Positions 28,137 through 35,409 of a stretch of DNA of 64,000 nt are shown here, in pieces; position 1 is the stretch's first letter, and each line of letters starts with the position of its first letter. This DNA comes from JALORV01 sp963703945 (lineage in GTDB: Bacteria > Pseudomonadota > Gammaproteobacteria > Burkholderiales > Burkholderiaceae_F). The notes beneath the pieces are model-generated. The model was not told the origin of the DNA. It was given only the letters and a program-made list of their open reading frames with translations, and ran no database searches. The position numbers and the translations under genes are program-made. The stretch lies in NCBI GenBank assembly GCA_963703945.1, contig CAVPGM010000022.1:1-64000 (forward strand), written 5' to 3'.

Positions 28137-29537
28137 CTAGCCGCCGGCGAGCGCGTCGACAATACGCGCACGCGTCGCGTCGCGGCCGATCAGTTCGAGC
28201 ACCGCATCGATCGACGGAGTCTGCGTTCGCCCGGTCACCGCGACGCGCAGGGGCACCGCCACCTGCGGCATCTTCAGCTTGAGTTCGCCGACGATCTGCT
28301 TGATCAGTCCATTCAGCGATGCGCGGTCCCAGGTCACTGCGGCCGCGCGTTCGCCGAACAGCCGCACCGCCTCGCGGCTCACACCTTGCAGATGCTCGGC
28401 CAGCAGCGCGGCGTCGCGGAGCGGCGGTCGATAGAAAAGCAGCGCTGCCTCGGCCAGCTCGTTCAGCGTGCGCGCGCGCTCGCGCAGCAGAGCCAGCGCG
28501 GAGTCGAGTGGCGGACCATCCGCCAGCGAACCCCCGCGCGATTCGATGCGCGGAGCGACCAACCCCGCCAGGCGGGCGACGTCCGCCTCCTTGATGTATT
28601 CGCCGTTGAGCCACATCAGCTTGTCGAGGTTGTACTGCGCGGGCGCGCGATTCACGTGGTCGAGGTCGAACCACTCGACCAGCTGCTCGCGGCTGAATTT
28701 CTCGGCGTCGCCGTGACTCCACCCGAGCCGCGCCAGGTAGTTGAACAAGGCTTCCGGCAGGAAACCGTCCTCGTCGTACTGCATCACGCTGACGGCGCCG
28801 TGACGCTTGGAAAGCTTCTGCCCGTCCGGCCCGAGGATCATCGGCAGGTGACCGAACTGCGGCAGCGACGCACCGAGTGCGCGATAGATGTTGATCTGGC
28901 GCGGGGTGTTATTGACATGATCGTCGCCGCGCAGCACGTGCGTGATCGCCATGTCGATGTCGTCGACCACTACGGCGAAGTTGTAGGTCGGGACGCCATC
29001 GCCGCGCGCGAGCACGAGGTCGTCGAGCTCGGTGTTGGAGATCGAGATCGGCCCTTTGACCAGGTCGTTCCAGCCGACGTCGCCCGTATCCGGATTGCGG
29101 AAGCGGACCACCGGCTTCACATTCGGCGGCGGTGTGCGCCCCTTCGCGTTCTCGGGACGCCAGCGACCGTCGTAGCGCGGCTTCTCGCCACGCGCCATCT
29201 GCGCGGCCCGCAGCTCCTCGAGCTCTTCGCGGCTCGCGTAACAGTGATACGCCTTGCCCTCGGCGAGCAGGCGGTCGACTGCGGCGTGGTACCGATCGAA
29301 CCGCTCGGACTGCCGCACCGGCCCTTCGTCGTAGTCCAGGTCGAGCCAGCGCATGCTGTCGAGGATCGCCTGCACGGCGACCTCGGTGGAGCGCTCGAGG
29401 TCGGTGTCCTCGATGCGCAGGACGAACTGCCCCTTGTGGTGGCGTGCAAACGCCCAGCAGAACAGTGCCGTGCGGGCCGTGCCCAGATGCAGCATCCCGG
29501 TCGGGCTGGGCGCGATGCGGGTGCGGACGGAGGTCAT
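28137..29537 (-). CDS. gltX: Glutamyl-tRNA synthetase
   Basis: Class I aminoacyl-tRNA synthetase of 466 residues that charges tRNA-Glu in the cytoplasm. RIAPSPTGMLHLGTARTALF contains the HIGH-equivalent HLGT (17-20), LRIEDTDLERS follows, and the KMSKS-equivalent is GQKLSKRHGAVS near residue 245. Length and full domain order fit a normal GluRS. It lies about 1 kb upstream of tRNA-Glu on the same strand. Whether it is discriminating toward tRNA-Gln cannot be decided here. Confidence 0.95.
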   Translation of the reverse strand: MTSVRTRIAPSPTGMLHLGTARTALFCWAFARHHKGQFVLRIEDTDLERSTEVAVQAILDSMRWLDLDYDEGPVRQSERFDRYHAAVDRLLAEGKAYHCYASREELEELRAAQMARGEKPRYDGRWRPENAKGRTPPPNVKPVVRFRNPDTGDVGWNDLVKGPISISNTELDDLVLARGDGVPTYNFAVVVDDIDMAITHVLRGDDHVNNTPRQINIYRALGASLPQFGHLPMILGPDGQKLSKRHGAVSVMQYDEDGFLPEALFNYLARLGWSHGDAEKFSREQLVEWFDLDHVNRAPAQYNLDKLMWLNGEYIKEADVARLAGLVAPRIESRGGSLADGPPLDSALALLRERARTLNELAEAALLFYRPPLRDAALLAEHLQGVSREAVRLFGERAAAVTWDRASLNGLIKQIVGELKLKMPQVAVPLRVAVTGRTQTPSIDAVLELIGRDATRARIVDALAGG

Positions 29538-29609
29538 GGATCGAGGCGCCCGGCATTCGAGCGGGCGCGCAGTCTAGCCGATGAGCGCGCGCGTTCCGGT
29601 CAAGGTCGG

Positions 29610-30596
29610 TCACGCGATGCAGGACGCGTCGCGCTTCAGTTGCGCCGAGATCACGACGAGCCGGTCAGTGCCGGACTCCGCGCCCCATGCCTCGCCGGCG
29701 CGACCGAGCATCTGGCGGACCTGGGCATTGGTACGGTCGCTCGGGAAGCTCTGGAACTTCTCGGTTTCGGGATCGAACCGCATGATCGCGTTGGTCGACC
29801 ACTCGGTGAGCCAGACCTTGTCGCGTTCGTCGACGTAGACCGAATACATCTGCGAGCCCTGCGAAGGCTTCCACGCCTTCCACTGCTTGGTGGCCGGGTC
29901 GTAGCGGCTGACCTGGCCCGACGACCACTCGCTGATCCACAACCGGCCTTGACTGTCTGACCACACGCGGCGCGCGCCCTGACGCGGCGTGGGCGGCTCG
30001 ATGACGGTCGCTTTACCGGTGCGCGTGTCGATCTGCGCCAGGTGACTGCCGGCCAGCGAGACGTAGTAGATGTCGCCTTTGGGCGTGGCCGTGATGCCGT
30101 ACGGACCGCGGCCCTGCGGCGCTTCCATCACCCGCACTTCGCCGGTCTTTGGATTGACGCTGCCGTAATAGCCGGCCTGCCCGGTCCACCACAGCACGCC
30201 GTTGCCGTCGAACGCGGCAGTGTTCATGTTGGTATAAGGCGTCCCTTCTGGCAGCGGATAGACCTTGACTGCGCGCGTCGACGGGTCGACACGGACGATT
30301 GCGTTCTGTCCGCCGTCGGTCACCCACGCCGCACCGTCCGGACCGACGATCACCCCATGCGGAGAGGACCCGCGGCCCAGCGGGATCTGCTCGACCTTGC
30401 CGCTGCGCGGATCAAGCCGCCCGAGGTGTCCGCTGCGCTGCGCGGTGTACCAGACCGTGCCGTCGGGCGCGGGAGCGACATCGTGCGGGCCGGAACGCGG
30501 TGGCAGCTCGTAGTAGCGCACAGTCTGCGCAACGGCCGGAACTGCAGCGCAAGCCAGCAGCGCGATCAACAGCACGAATGCATATCCTCGTTTCAT
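29610..30596 (-). CDS. Virginiamycin-B-lyase-like beta-propeller protein, secreted
   Basis: A 328-residue periplasmic protein with a signal peptide (MKRGYAFVLLIALLACAAVP). Repeated blade motifs follow: APDGTVWYTAQRSGHLGRLD, GPDGAAWVTDGGQNAIVRVD, DSQGRLWISEWSSGQVSRYD, DERDKVWLTEWSTNAIMRFD. This is the Vgb/streptogramin-lyase-like seven-bladed propeller. Family members are often annotated as antibiotic lyases, but most have no shown lyase activity. Blade sequences are regular and complete. It starts 33 nt downstream of the truncated patatin gene's stop. Confidence 0.82.
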   Translation of the reverse strand: MKRGYAFVLLIALLACAAVPAVAQTVRYYELPPRSGPHDVAPAPDGTVWYTAQRSGHLGRLDPRSGKVEQIPLGRGSSPHGVIVGPDGAAWVTDGGQNAIVRVDPSTRAVKVYPLPEGTPYTNMNTAAFDGNGVLWWTGQAGYYGSVNPKTGEVRVMEAPQGRGPYGITATPKGDIYYVSLAGSHLAQIDTRTGKATVIEPPTPRQGARRVWSDSQGRLWISEWSSGQVSRYDPATKQWKAWKPSQGSQMYSVYVDERDKVWLTEWSTNAIMRFDPETEKFQSFPSDRTNAQVRQMLGRAGEAWGAESGTDRLVVISAQLKRDASCIA

Positions 30597-30628
30597 CGGA
30601 TCCCCGAAGACAGTTCTACGGCGCGACG

Positions 30629-30904
30629 TCAGGTGAAGGCGGCGAAGTGCTCCAGCTTGACTTCCCGCTCGGCGAGCTTGATGCCGAGCGCGATGCACGA
30701 GGCGATCACCGCACCGGTGCTGGTGCCGGCAACGAAATCGAAAAAGTCCGCGAGGACGAAATCGTCGCCGCGGCCCATGCGCTTGCGCAGCAGGTTCTCT
30801 AGCGCGATCAGCACCTCGACCGACATCAGCCCGAGGATGCCGCCACCGTCGAGTGCGAGGATCTTCTTCGGTCCGGGCCGCGCAATGCGTTCTTCAAGCG
30901 TCAT
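30629..30904 (-). pseudogene. Truncated patatin-like phospholipase (N-terminal fragment)
   Basis: A 91-residue frame with the start of a patatin domain: KILALDGGGILGLMSVEVL (oxyanion-hole GGGxxG) and VAGTSTGAVIASCIALG (nucleophile elbow GxSxG form, GTSTG). The frame stops soon after. The catalytic Asp (DGG/DGA motif) of a complete 250-350-residue enzyme is absent, and I could not find it in other frames before the next gene. Most likely a remnant, possibly cut when the Vgb-like gene was placed downstream. Confidence 0.7.
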
Positions 30905-31056
30905 GGCGTTCCTCCGGCGCCGATGATTGATGGGGCCGGCGGTGAGCGTCAACCGGAATCTGCAGCACGGTCGTCCCAAAAGGGCGGGTGTACGGTTCTG
31001 AGGGTCACTAGTAGCGTTGCGGGCGCGAATGCACTTAGAGACGGGGAGCGCGTGTC

Positions 31057-32067
31057 ATGAGCACATCGAGCAGGAGCCGCAAGTCCGCCGCGCGTCGGCA
31101 GGCGGTGAATCCTCCGCGCCGGCGCGGCGTCGGGAGCCTTCGCAAGCCCGTGCAGTCGGGGAAGGCCGGCGCCCCTAGGCCCCGGCGCGGGCACGCCGGT
31201 CGATCGTCGCCCCGGGCAGCCGCTGCCCCCTCCCCGCGGACGAGTCGCGCCGCGTTGCCGCGCTACACGACCCTGCGGCTCGGCTCCCGTGGAGACGCCG
31301 TCGGGCGATTGCAGCAGCGACTGACCGATCGCGGTTTCCCCTGTGGCGCGATCGATGGCGAGTTCGGCCGCGGCACCGAGGCGGCACTCATCGCGTTCCA
31401 GTTGAGTGAAGGACTGCTGGCTGACGGTGTGGCCGGCCCGCGCACGCTGACTGCGCTCGGGCTGATGACCGATGACAGCCTGCCGTCTTCGACCGGCGAA
31501 CTGACGGTGCAGGTGGCCGCGGCAATGTGTCCCGGCGCACCGCTCGGCAACATCAAGGCCCACCTGCCGGCGCTGCTGCAGGCGATGAACGAACTGCAAC
31601 TCGTCGACCGGACGATGCTGCTGATGGCGGTCGCGACGATCTGCGTGGAAACCGGTCGCTTCGCGCCGCTCGACGAGTACCGCTCCCGCTACAACACCTC
31701 ACCGAACGCGGAACCGCCCTACTTTGACCTCTACGACAATCGGCGCGATCTCGGCAACCGCGGCCCGCACGATGGCGCGGCCTACAAGGGACGAGGGTTC
31801 GTACAGTTGACCGGACGGACCAACTACGGGCAGGTCGGGCGCGCGCTCGGACTCGGCAACCTGCTGGTGCGCGAACCCGAGCGGGCAAACGAGCCACTGA
31901 CCGCGGCGCGCGTGCTGGCGCGCTTCCTGAAGGATCGCGAACTCAAGATCAAGCAGGCGCTGCTGGAGCACGATTTCGCGCTGGCCCGGCGCTGCGTGAA
32001 CGGCGGGAGCCATGGGCTCCCCGAGTTCACGCAGTCATTTCTTGCCGGGGAAAGGCTCATGGCCTGA
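31057..32067 (+). CDS. Peptidoglycan-binding / GH19-like lysozyme protein
   Basis: A 336-residue protein. It opens with a very basic Arg/Ser/Pro-rich region without a signal peptide (1-70), then a PG_binding_1 domain (LRLGSRGDAVGRLQQRLTDR to GVAGPRTLTALGL, 72-140). A GH19/chitinase-like domain follows with TICVETGRFAPLDEY (catalytic-type Glu), AYKGRGFVQLTGRTNYGQVG and RCVNGGSHGLPEFTQ. The order fits a cell-wall hydrolase of endolysin type. A GGGGAG Shine-Dalgarno eight nt upstream supports the start. A deleted palindromic repeat follows 2 nt after the stop. No phage genes are adjacent. Confidence 0.82.
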   Translation: MSTSSRSRKSAARRQAVNPPRRRGVGSLRKPVQSGKAGAPRPRRGHAGRSSPRAAAAPSPRTSRAALPRYTTLRLGSRGDAVGRLQQRLTDRGFPCGAIDGEFGRGTEAALIAFQLSEGLLADGVAGPRTLTALGLMTDDSLPSSTGELTVQVAAAMCPGAPLGNIKAHLPALLQAMNELQLVDRTMLLMAVATICVETGRFAPLDEYRSRYNTSPNAEPPYFDLYDNRRDLGNRGPHDGAAYKGRGFVQLTGRTNYGQVGRALGLGNLLVREPERANEPLTAARVLARFLKDRELKIKQALLEHDFALARRCVNGGSHGLPEFTQSFLAGERLMA

Positions 32068-32069
32068 TC

Positions 32070-32123
32070 AGAACCTGTCTCAGAGTCGCCGGTGGTCGCG
32101 GCGAGGTCGCTGAGATAGGTTCT
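32070..32123. repeat. Palindromic repeat, family 1, copy C (54-bp internal deletion)
   Basis: It starts AGAACCTGTCTCAGAGTCGC and continues through GGTGGTCGCGGCGAGGTCGC exactly as copy A. It then jumps to the right end TGAGATAGGTTCT, losing both internal hairpins. It lies between two convergent genes, 2 nt after one stop and contributing two bases of the other TAG stop. Confidence 0.85.
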
Positions 32124-32670
32124 ACAGCGCGCGCGTATCGATCCAGTGGACGTGGCCGCCTTCCGCACGCACGGCCTGCACCATGTGATCGGTGCCGCCC
32201 GGGCCGTCGCCGGTGCTGCCATCCCAGATGCAGATCAGATCGACGGCGCCGCCGGCGAGCGTATGCGCCCGCTGCAGCATCGCACGGTTGCAGCGGGCAT
32301 AGGCGTTGTCGCCATCGTCCTCCGAACCGGGTGACAGGACGTGCAACCGGGTGCGGGCATGCGCGAGCACCTCGTCGAACATGTCGACCCACGCCGCCCC
32401 GCCGGGTGCCACCGAAGTCTCGATGAAGCGCTCGCGCTCGAAAGGCAGGTAGATCTCGAGCGATAGGCCACGCTGGAGGCAATGCCTGGCAAAGAGCAGG
32501 TCACCGCCGCTCGCGCCGCTGGTGATCGCCCTGTCCGTTGCGCCGGTACAAAGCCGCGTGAACTCCGCTTCGATCGCCCGGTCCGCGGCCGGGACCATGC
32601 TCGCCGGGAATCGCGGCCTGGCACGATCGGGCCGGTCGACCATGTGACCACTAAACAGCAGCACACGCAT
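32122..32670 (-). CDS. SLOG-like nucleotide-binding protein
   Basis: A 182-residue Rossmann-type protein. Motifs are RVLLFSGHMVDRPDR at the N terminus, AITSGASGGDLLFARHCL (glycine-rich phosphate loop, about 58-75), LEIYLPFERERFIETSV and HVLSPGSEDDGDNAYAR. This set matches the SLOG-superfamily module otherwise found attached to adenylate-cyclase and TPR proteins, thought to bind nucleotide-derived ligands. The frame is open upstream through tRNA-Val, so I start at the ATG at 32670. The stop TAG borrows AG from the end of repeat copy C. The ligand is unknown. Confidence 0.65.
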   Translation of the reverse strand: MRVLLFSGHMVDRPDRARPRFPASMVPAADRAIEAEFTRLCTGATDRAITSGASGGDLLFARHCLQRGLSLEIYLPFERERFIETSVAPGGAAWVDMFDEVLAHARTRLHVLSPGSEDDGDNAYARCNRAMLQRAHTLAGGAVDLICIWDGSTGDGPGGTDHMVQAVRAEGGHVHWIDTRAL

Positions 32671-32717
32671 GTGCAGGTGATCCTTCGAAGCCGGCGCCGC
32701 GCAGGGACACGGTCGGA

Positions 32718-32792
32718 TGGTGGGTGGTACAGGGTTCGAACCTGTGACCCCTGCCGTGTGAAGGCAGTGCTCTACCGCTGAGCTAACCACCC
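32718..32792 (-). tRNA. tRNA-Val (anticodon CAC)
   Basis: 75-nt cloverleaf on the minus strand. It starts GGGTGGTTAGCTCAGCGGTA; the anticodon stem CTGCC/GGCAG encloses loop TTCACAC; GGTTCGAACCC is the T-arm; CCA is encoded. Confidence 0.95.
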
Positions 32793-32893
32793 TGCAGGCC
32801 TGCGGGAGGCCCGACGAGGGCGCGGATTATCGCATACGCGTGCAGCCGAAACGCCGCAGCACTAGGATATGCGGGAGCCTCGCGGAGACCCAG

Positions 32894-34420
32894 TTGAACC
32901 TCGCCCATACCTTGTTCCGCACCGCACGCCGCGTGCCGCGCGCGGTGGCCGTCATCGAGCGCGATCGGCTCGAACTCGACTACGGGCAGCTTGCCGAACG
33001 GGTGCTCGCGCTCGCCGGCGGGCTGCAGTCGCTCGGCATCGCGCCCGGAGACCGGGTCGGCATGCTGATGAAGAACTGCGCGCAGTACATCGAACTGCTT
33101 TATGCGTGCTGGACGATGGGCGCATGCGCGGTTCCGATCAATTCGCGGCTGCACCAGCGTGAGGTCGCCTACATCCTGGACGACGCCGGCGCCTGCGTCT
33201 GCTTCATCACCGACGACGCCGACGCGACGGGCATCGACGCAGCGCGCGAGCGTTCCGGCACCGAATACGTCAACGTCGATGGCTCCGCGTATGCCAGGCT
33301 GACGCGCTCTCCGGCAGCGGCCTTGCGCGCAGAGGCCAGTGCCAACGAGCCCGCGTGGCTCTTCTACACCAGCGGCACGACCGGCCGCCCCAAGGGGGTG
33401 GCGCTGACGCATCGCAACCTGCTGGCGATGACGCTCAACTATCTCGCTGACGTCGACCGCGTCGCCATCGGCGATCACCTGCTGCACGCGGCACCGATCT
33501 CACACGGCTCGGGCCTGTACACGATCCCGAACATCGCGATGGGCGCGACCCAGCTGATCCCTGCTGCACGCGGCTTCGATATCGACGAGCTGCAGCAGAT
33601 CCTGGCGCACACGCCGAACACGAAATTCTTCGCGGCGCCAACGATGGTGATGCGACTGGTCGACGCCTACGCCCAGCAGGGCAGTACGCCGGAACATCTG
33701 AAGTCCATCATCTACGGTGGCGGTCCTATGTACGTGGCCGACAGCGTGCGCGCATTGGAGGTCCTCGGTCCGCGGTTGGTCCAGATCTACGGCCAGGGCG
33801 AATCGCCGATGACGATCACCGTGCTCGGAGCCGCCGAGCACATGGACGACCACGATGGTCGTCGCCTCGAGCGGCTGGGCTCGGTTGGCCGCGCGCAGGT
33901 CGGCGTCGAGGTGACGGTGCTGGACTCACAGGACCGGCCGGTGGAGGCGGGCGACATCGGCGAGGTGTGTGTGCGCGGCGACACGGTTATGCCCGGCTAC
34001 CTCAACAATCCGCAGGCCACCGCGGAGGCACTGCGTGGCGGCTGGCTGCACACCGGCGACCTCGGCCGCTTCGATGACGCCGGTTACCTGACGCTGGTCG
34101 ATCGCAGCAAGGACCTGATCATTTCCGGAGGGTCGAACATCTATCCGCGCGAAGTCGAGGAAGTACTGCTGCTGCACCCGGCGGTGAAAGAGGCGGCGGT
34201 GATCGGCGAACCCGACCCCGAGTGGGGCGAGGCGGTGGTGGCGGTGGTGGTGAGGGAGTCCGGACATCAGGCGGATGAAAAAGAGATCGACCTCTTCTGC
34301 CTCGAGCACATCGCGCGCTTCAAGCGCCCCAAGCGCTACGTGTTCGTCGACGATCTGCCGAAGAATGCCACCGGCAAAGTGCTGAAACGCACACTGCGCG
34401 AATTGCTCAAGCCGCGATAG
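32894..34420 (+). CDS. Acyl-CoA synthetase (AMP-forming)
   Basis: ANL-superfamily ligase of 508 residues activating a carboxylic acid to an acyl-CoA through an acyl-AMP. Motifs are FYTSGTTGRPKGVALTHRN (P-loop, about 155), YGQGESPMT, GWLHTGDLGRFDDAGYLTLV, GGSNIYPREVEEVLLLHPAV and a C-terminal PKNATGKVLKR with the catalytic Lys. A TTG at 32894 preceded by GGAG is chosen; an upstream GTG would overlap the tRNA-Val promoter region. The last 14 nt overlap the 3' end of dnaQ, which is convergent. Chain length preference is unknown. Confidence 0.88.
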   Translation: MNLAHTLFRTARRVPRAVAVIERDRLELDYGQLAERVLALAGGLQSLGIAPGDRVGMLMKNCAQYIELLYACWTMGACAVPINSRLHQREVAYILDDAGACVCFITDDADATGIDAARERSGTEYVNVDGSAYARLTRSPAAALRAEASANEPAWLFYTSGTTGRPKGVALTHRNLLAMTLNYLADVDRVAIGDHLLHAAPISHGSGLYTIPNIAMGATQLIPAARGFDIDELQQILAHTPNTKFFAAPTMVMRLVDAYAQQGSTPEHLKSIIYGGGPMYVADSVRALEVLGPRLVQIYGQGESPMTITVLGAAEHMDDHDGRRLERLGSVGRAQVGVEVTVLDSQDRPVEAGDIGEVCVRGDTVMPGYLNNPQATAEALRGGWLHTGDLGRFDDAGYLTLVDRSKDLIISGGSNIYPREVEEVLLLHPAVKEAAVIGEPDPEWGEAVVAVVVRESGHQADEKEIDLFCLEHIARFKRPKRYVFVDDLPKNATGKVLKRTLRELLKPR

Positions 34421-35114
34421 CTAGGGTGCGACGCCACACGGCAGCGACCTTCGCTTCCTTCTCGATGGAGTCGAGCAATGCATCGTGCGCGGCGACCTCC
34501 TCGGCACCTGCCGCCACGAACACGAGTCGGCTGACGTCGACCGGACCAAAGTTGGCGAGCAGCGACTCGTCGGCCAGCACGTCGATCGTCAGGCTGTCCT
34601 GCCCGCGAGTCATCGCCAGGAACACCTCGGCGAGCAGACCGGCATCCAGCAGCGCTCCGTGCAGCGTCCGGTGCGCGTTGGACACCTGGTAGCGGTCGCA
34701 TAGCGCATCGAGCGAATTGCGTTTGCCCGGGTGCTGCTCGCGCGCCAGCTGCAGCGAATCGATTACCTTCACGCAGTGCTGCGTGAACGCCGGGCGACCG
34801 ATGCGGGCGAGCTCTGCATCGAGGAACTCGAGGTCGAACGCAGCGTTGTGGATGACGACCTCCGCGTCCTTGACGAACGCCAGCAGTTCGTCGGCGATGT
34901 CCGCGAAGCGCGGCTTGTCGCGCAGGAACTCGGCGGAAAGCCCGTGCACCGCGAGTGCGCCGTCGTCGCTGTCGCGTTCGGGATTGATGTAGTGGTGGAA
35001 GCGCCGCTCGGTGATGCGCCGGCCGACCATCTCGATCGCACCGACCTCGATGATGCGGTGACCTTCCTTGACTTCGAGACCGGTGGTTTCCGTGTCGAGG
35101 ACGACCAGTCGCAT
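34407..35114 (-). CDS. dnaQ: DNA polymerase III epsilon subunit (proofreading exonuclease)
   Basis: 3'-5' exonuclease of 235 residues. Exo I MRLVVLDTETTGLEV (Asp7, Glu9), Exo II HNAAFDLEFLDAELARIG, Exo III HRTLHGALLDAGLLAEVF (HxxxxD type) are all present. The C-terminal region contacting the alpha subunit is present but short. Its ATG is one nt from the end of a palindromic element (35116-35396). That element provides an AGCAGG Shine-Dalgarno and must hold or carry the promoter. In many relatives dnaQ lies next to rnhA; here an RND pump and the element lie between. Confidence 0.92.
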   Translation of the reverse strand: MRLVVLDTETTGLEVKEGHRIIEVGAIEMVGRRITERRFHHYINPERDSDDGALAVHGLSAEFLRDKPRFADIADELLAFVKDAEVVIHNAAFDLEFLDAELARIGRPAFTQHCVKVIDSLQLAREQHPGKRNSLDALCDRYQVSNAHRTLHGALLDAGLLAEVFLAMTRGQDSLTIDVLADESLLANFGPVDVSRLVFVAAGAEEVAAHDALLDSIEKEAKVAAVWRRTLAIAA

Positions 35115-35115
35115 T

Positions 35116-35396
35116 AGGGCCTGCTCACGCTAAATACGGGAGATGCGTTGGGCCGCAATGCGGATGGATGCGCGAAGGGCGGCGCTGCGAATGGTAGCTC
35201 CCATTCGCAAGCCGCCCGACAAAGCAGACGCCGCATTGCGGCCCAACCCTGCGGGAAAGCGAATGGCGGGCGCATTGCGTCCGCATTTAGCAAATGAGCG
35301 CTTCGCTGATTGGCATCAGCCAACGGCGCTCGCGGCGCCTCGCACTGCATCCCGCCATTCGCCTTCGCACTCCCGGCTTTAGCGTGAACAGGCCCT
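35116..35396. repeat. 281-bp palindromic repeat, family 2
   Basis: Ends are 27-bp inverted repeats (35116-35142 and 35370-35396, 24 of 27 matching; outer AGGGCCTG then TCACGCTAAA). Inside, GTTGGGCCGCAATGCGG (35147-35163) pairs perfectly with 35231-35247, enclosing a further CGAATGG/CCATTCG stem. GCGAATGGCGGG (35259-35270) pairs with CCCGCCATTCGC (35351-35362), enclosing GAGCGC/GCGCTC and GCTGAT/ATCAGC stems. Sequence is unrelated to family 1 but the layout (outer stem, two hairpins, about 275 bp, abutting a start codon) is the same. No coding capacity is evident. Confidence 0.88.
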
Positions 35397-35409
35397 GCGC
35401 TCGCTCCGC

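Noticed and set aside
32671..32790. Upstream extension of the SLOG gene to 32790
   Set aside because: It reads through the tRNA-Val gene; the resulting residues are those commonly produced by translating a tRNA.
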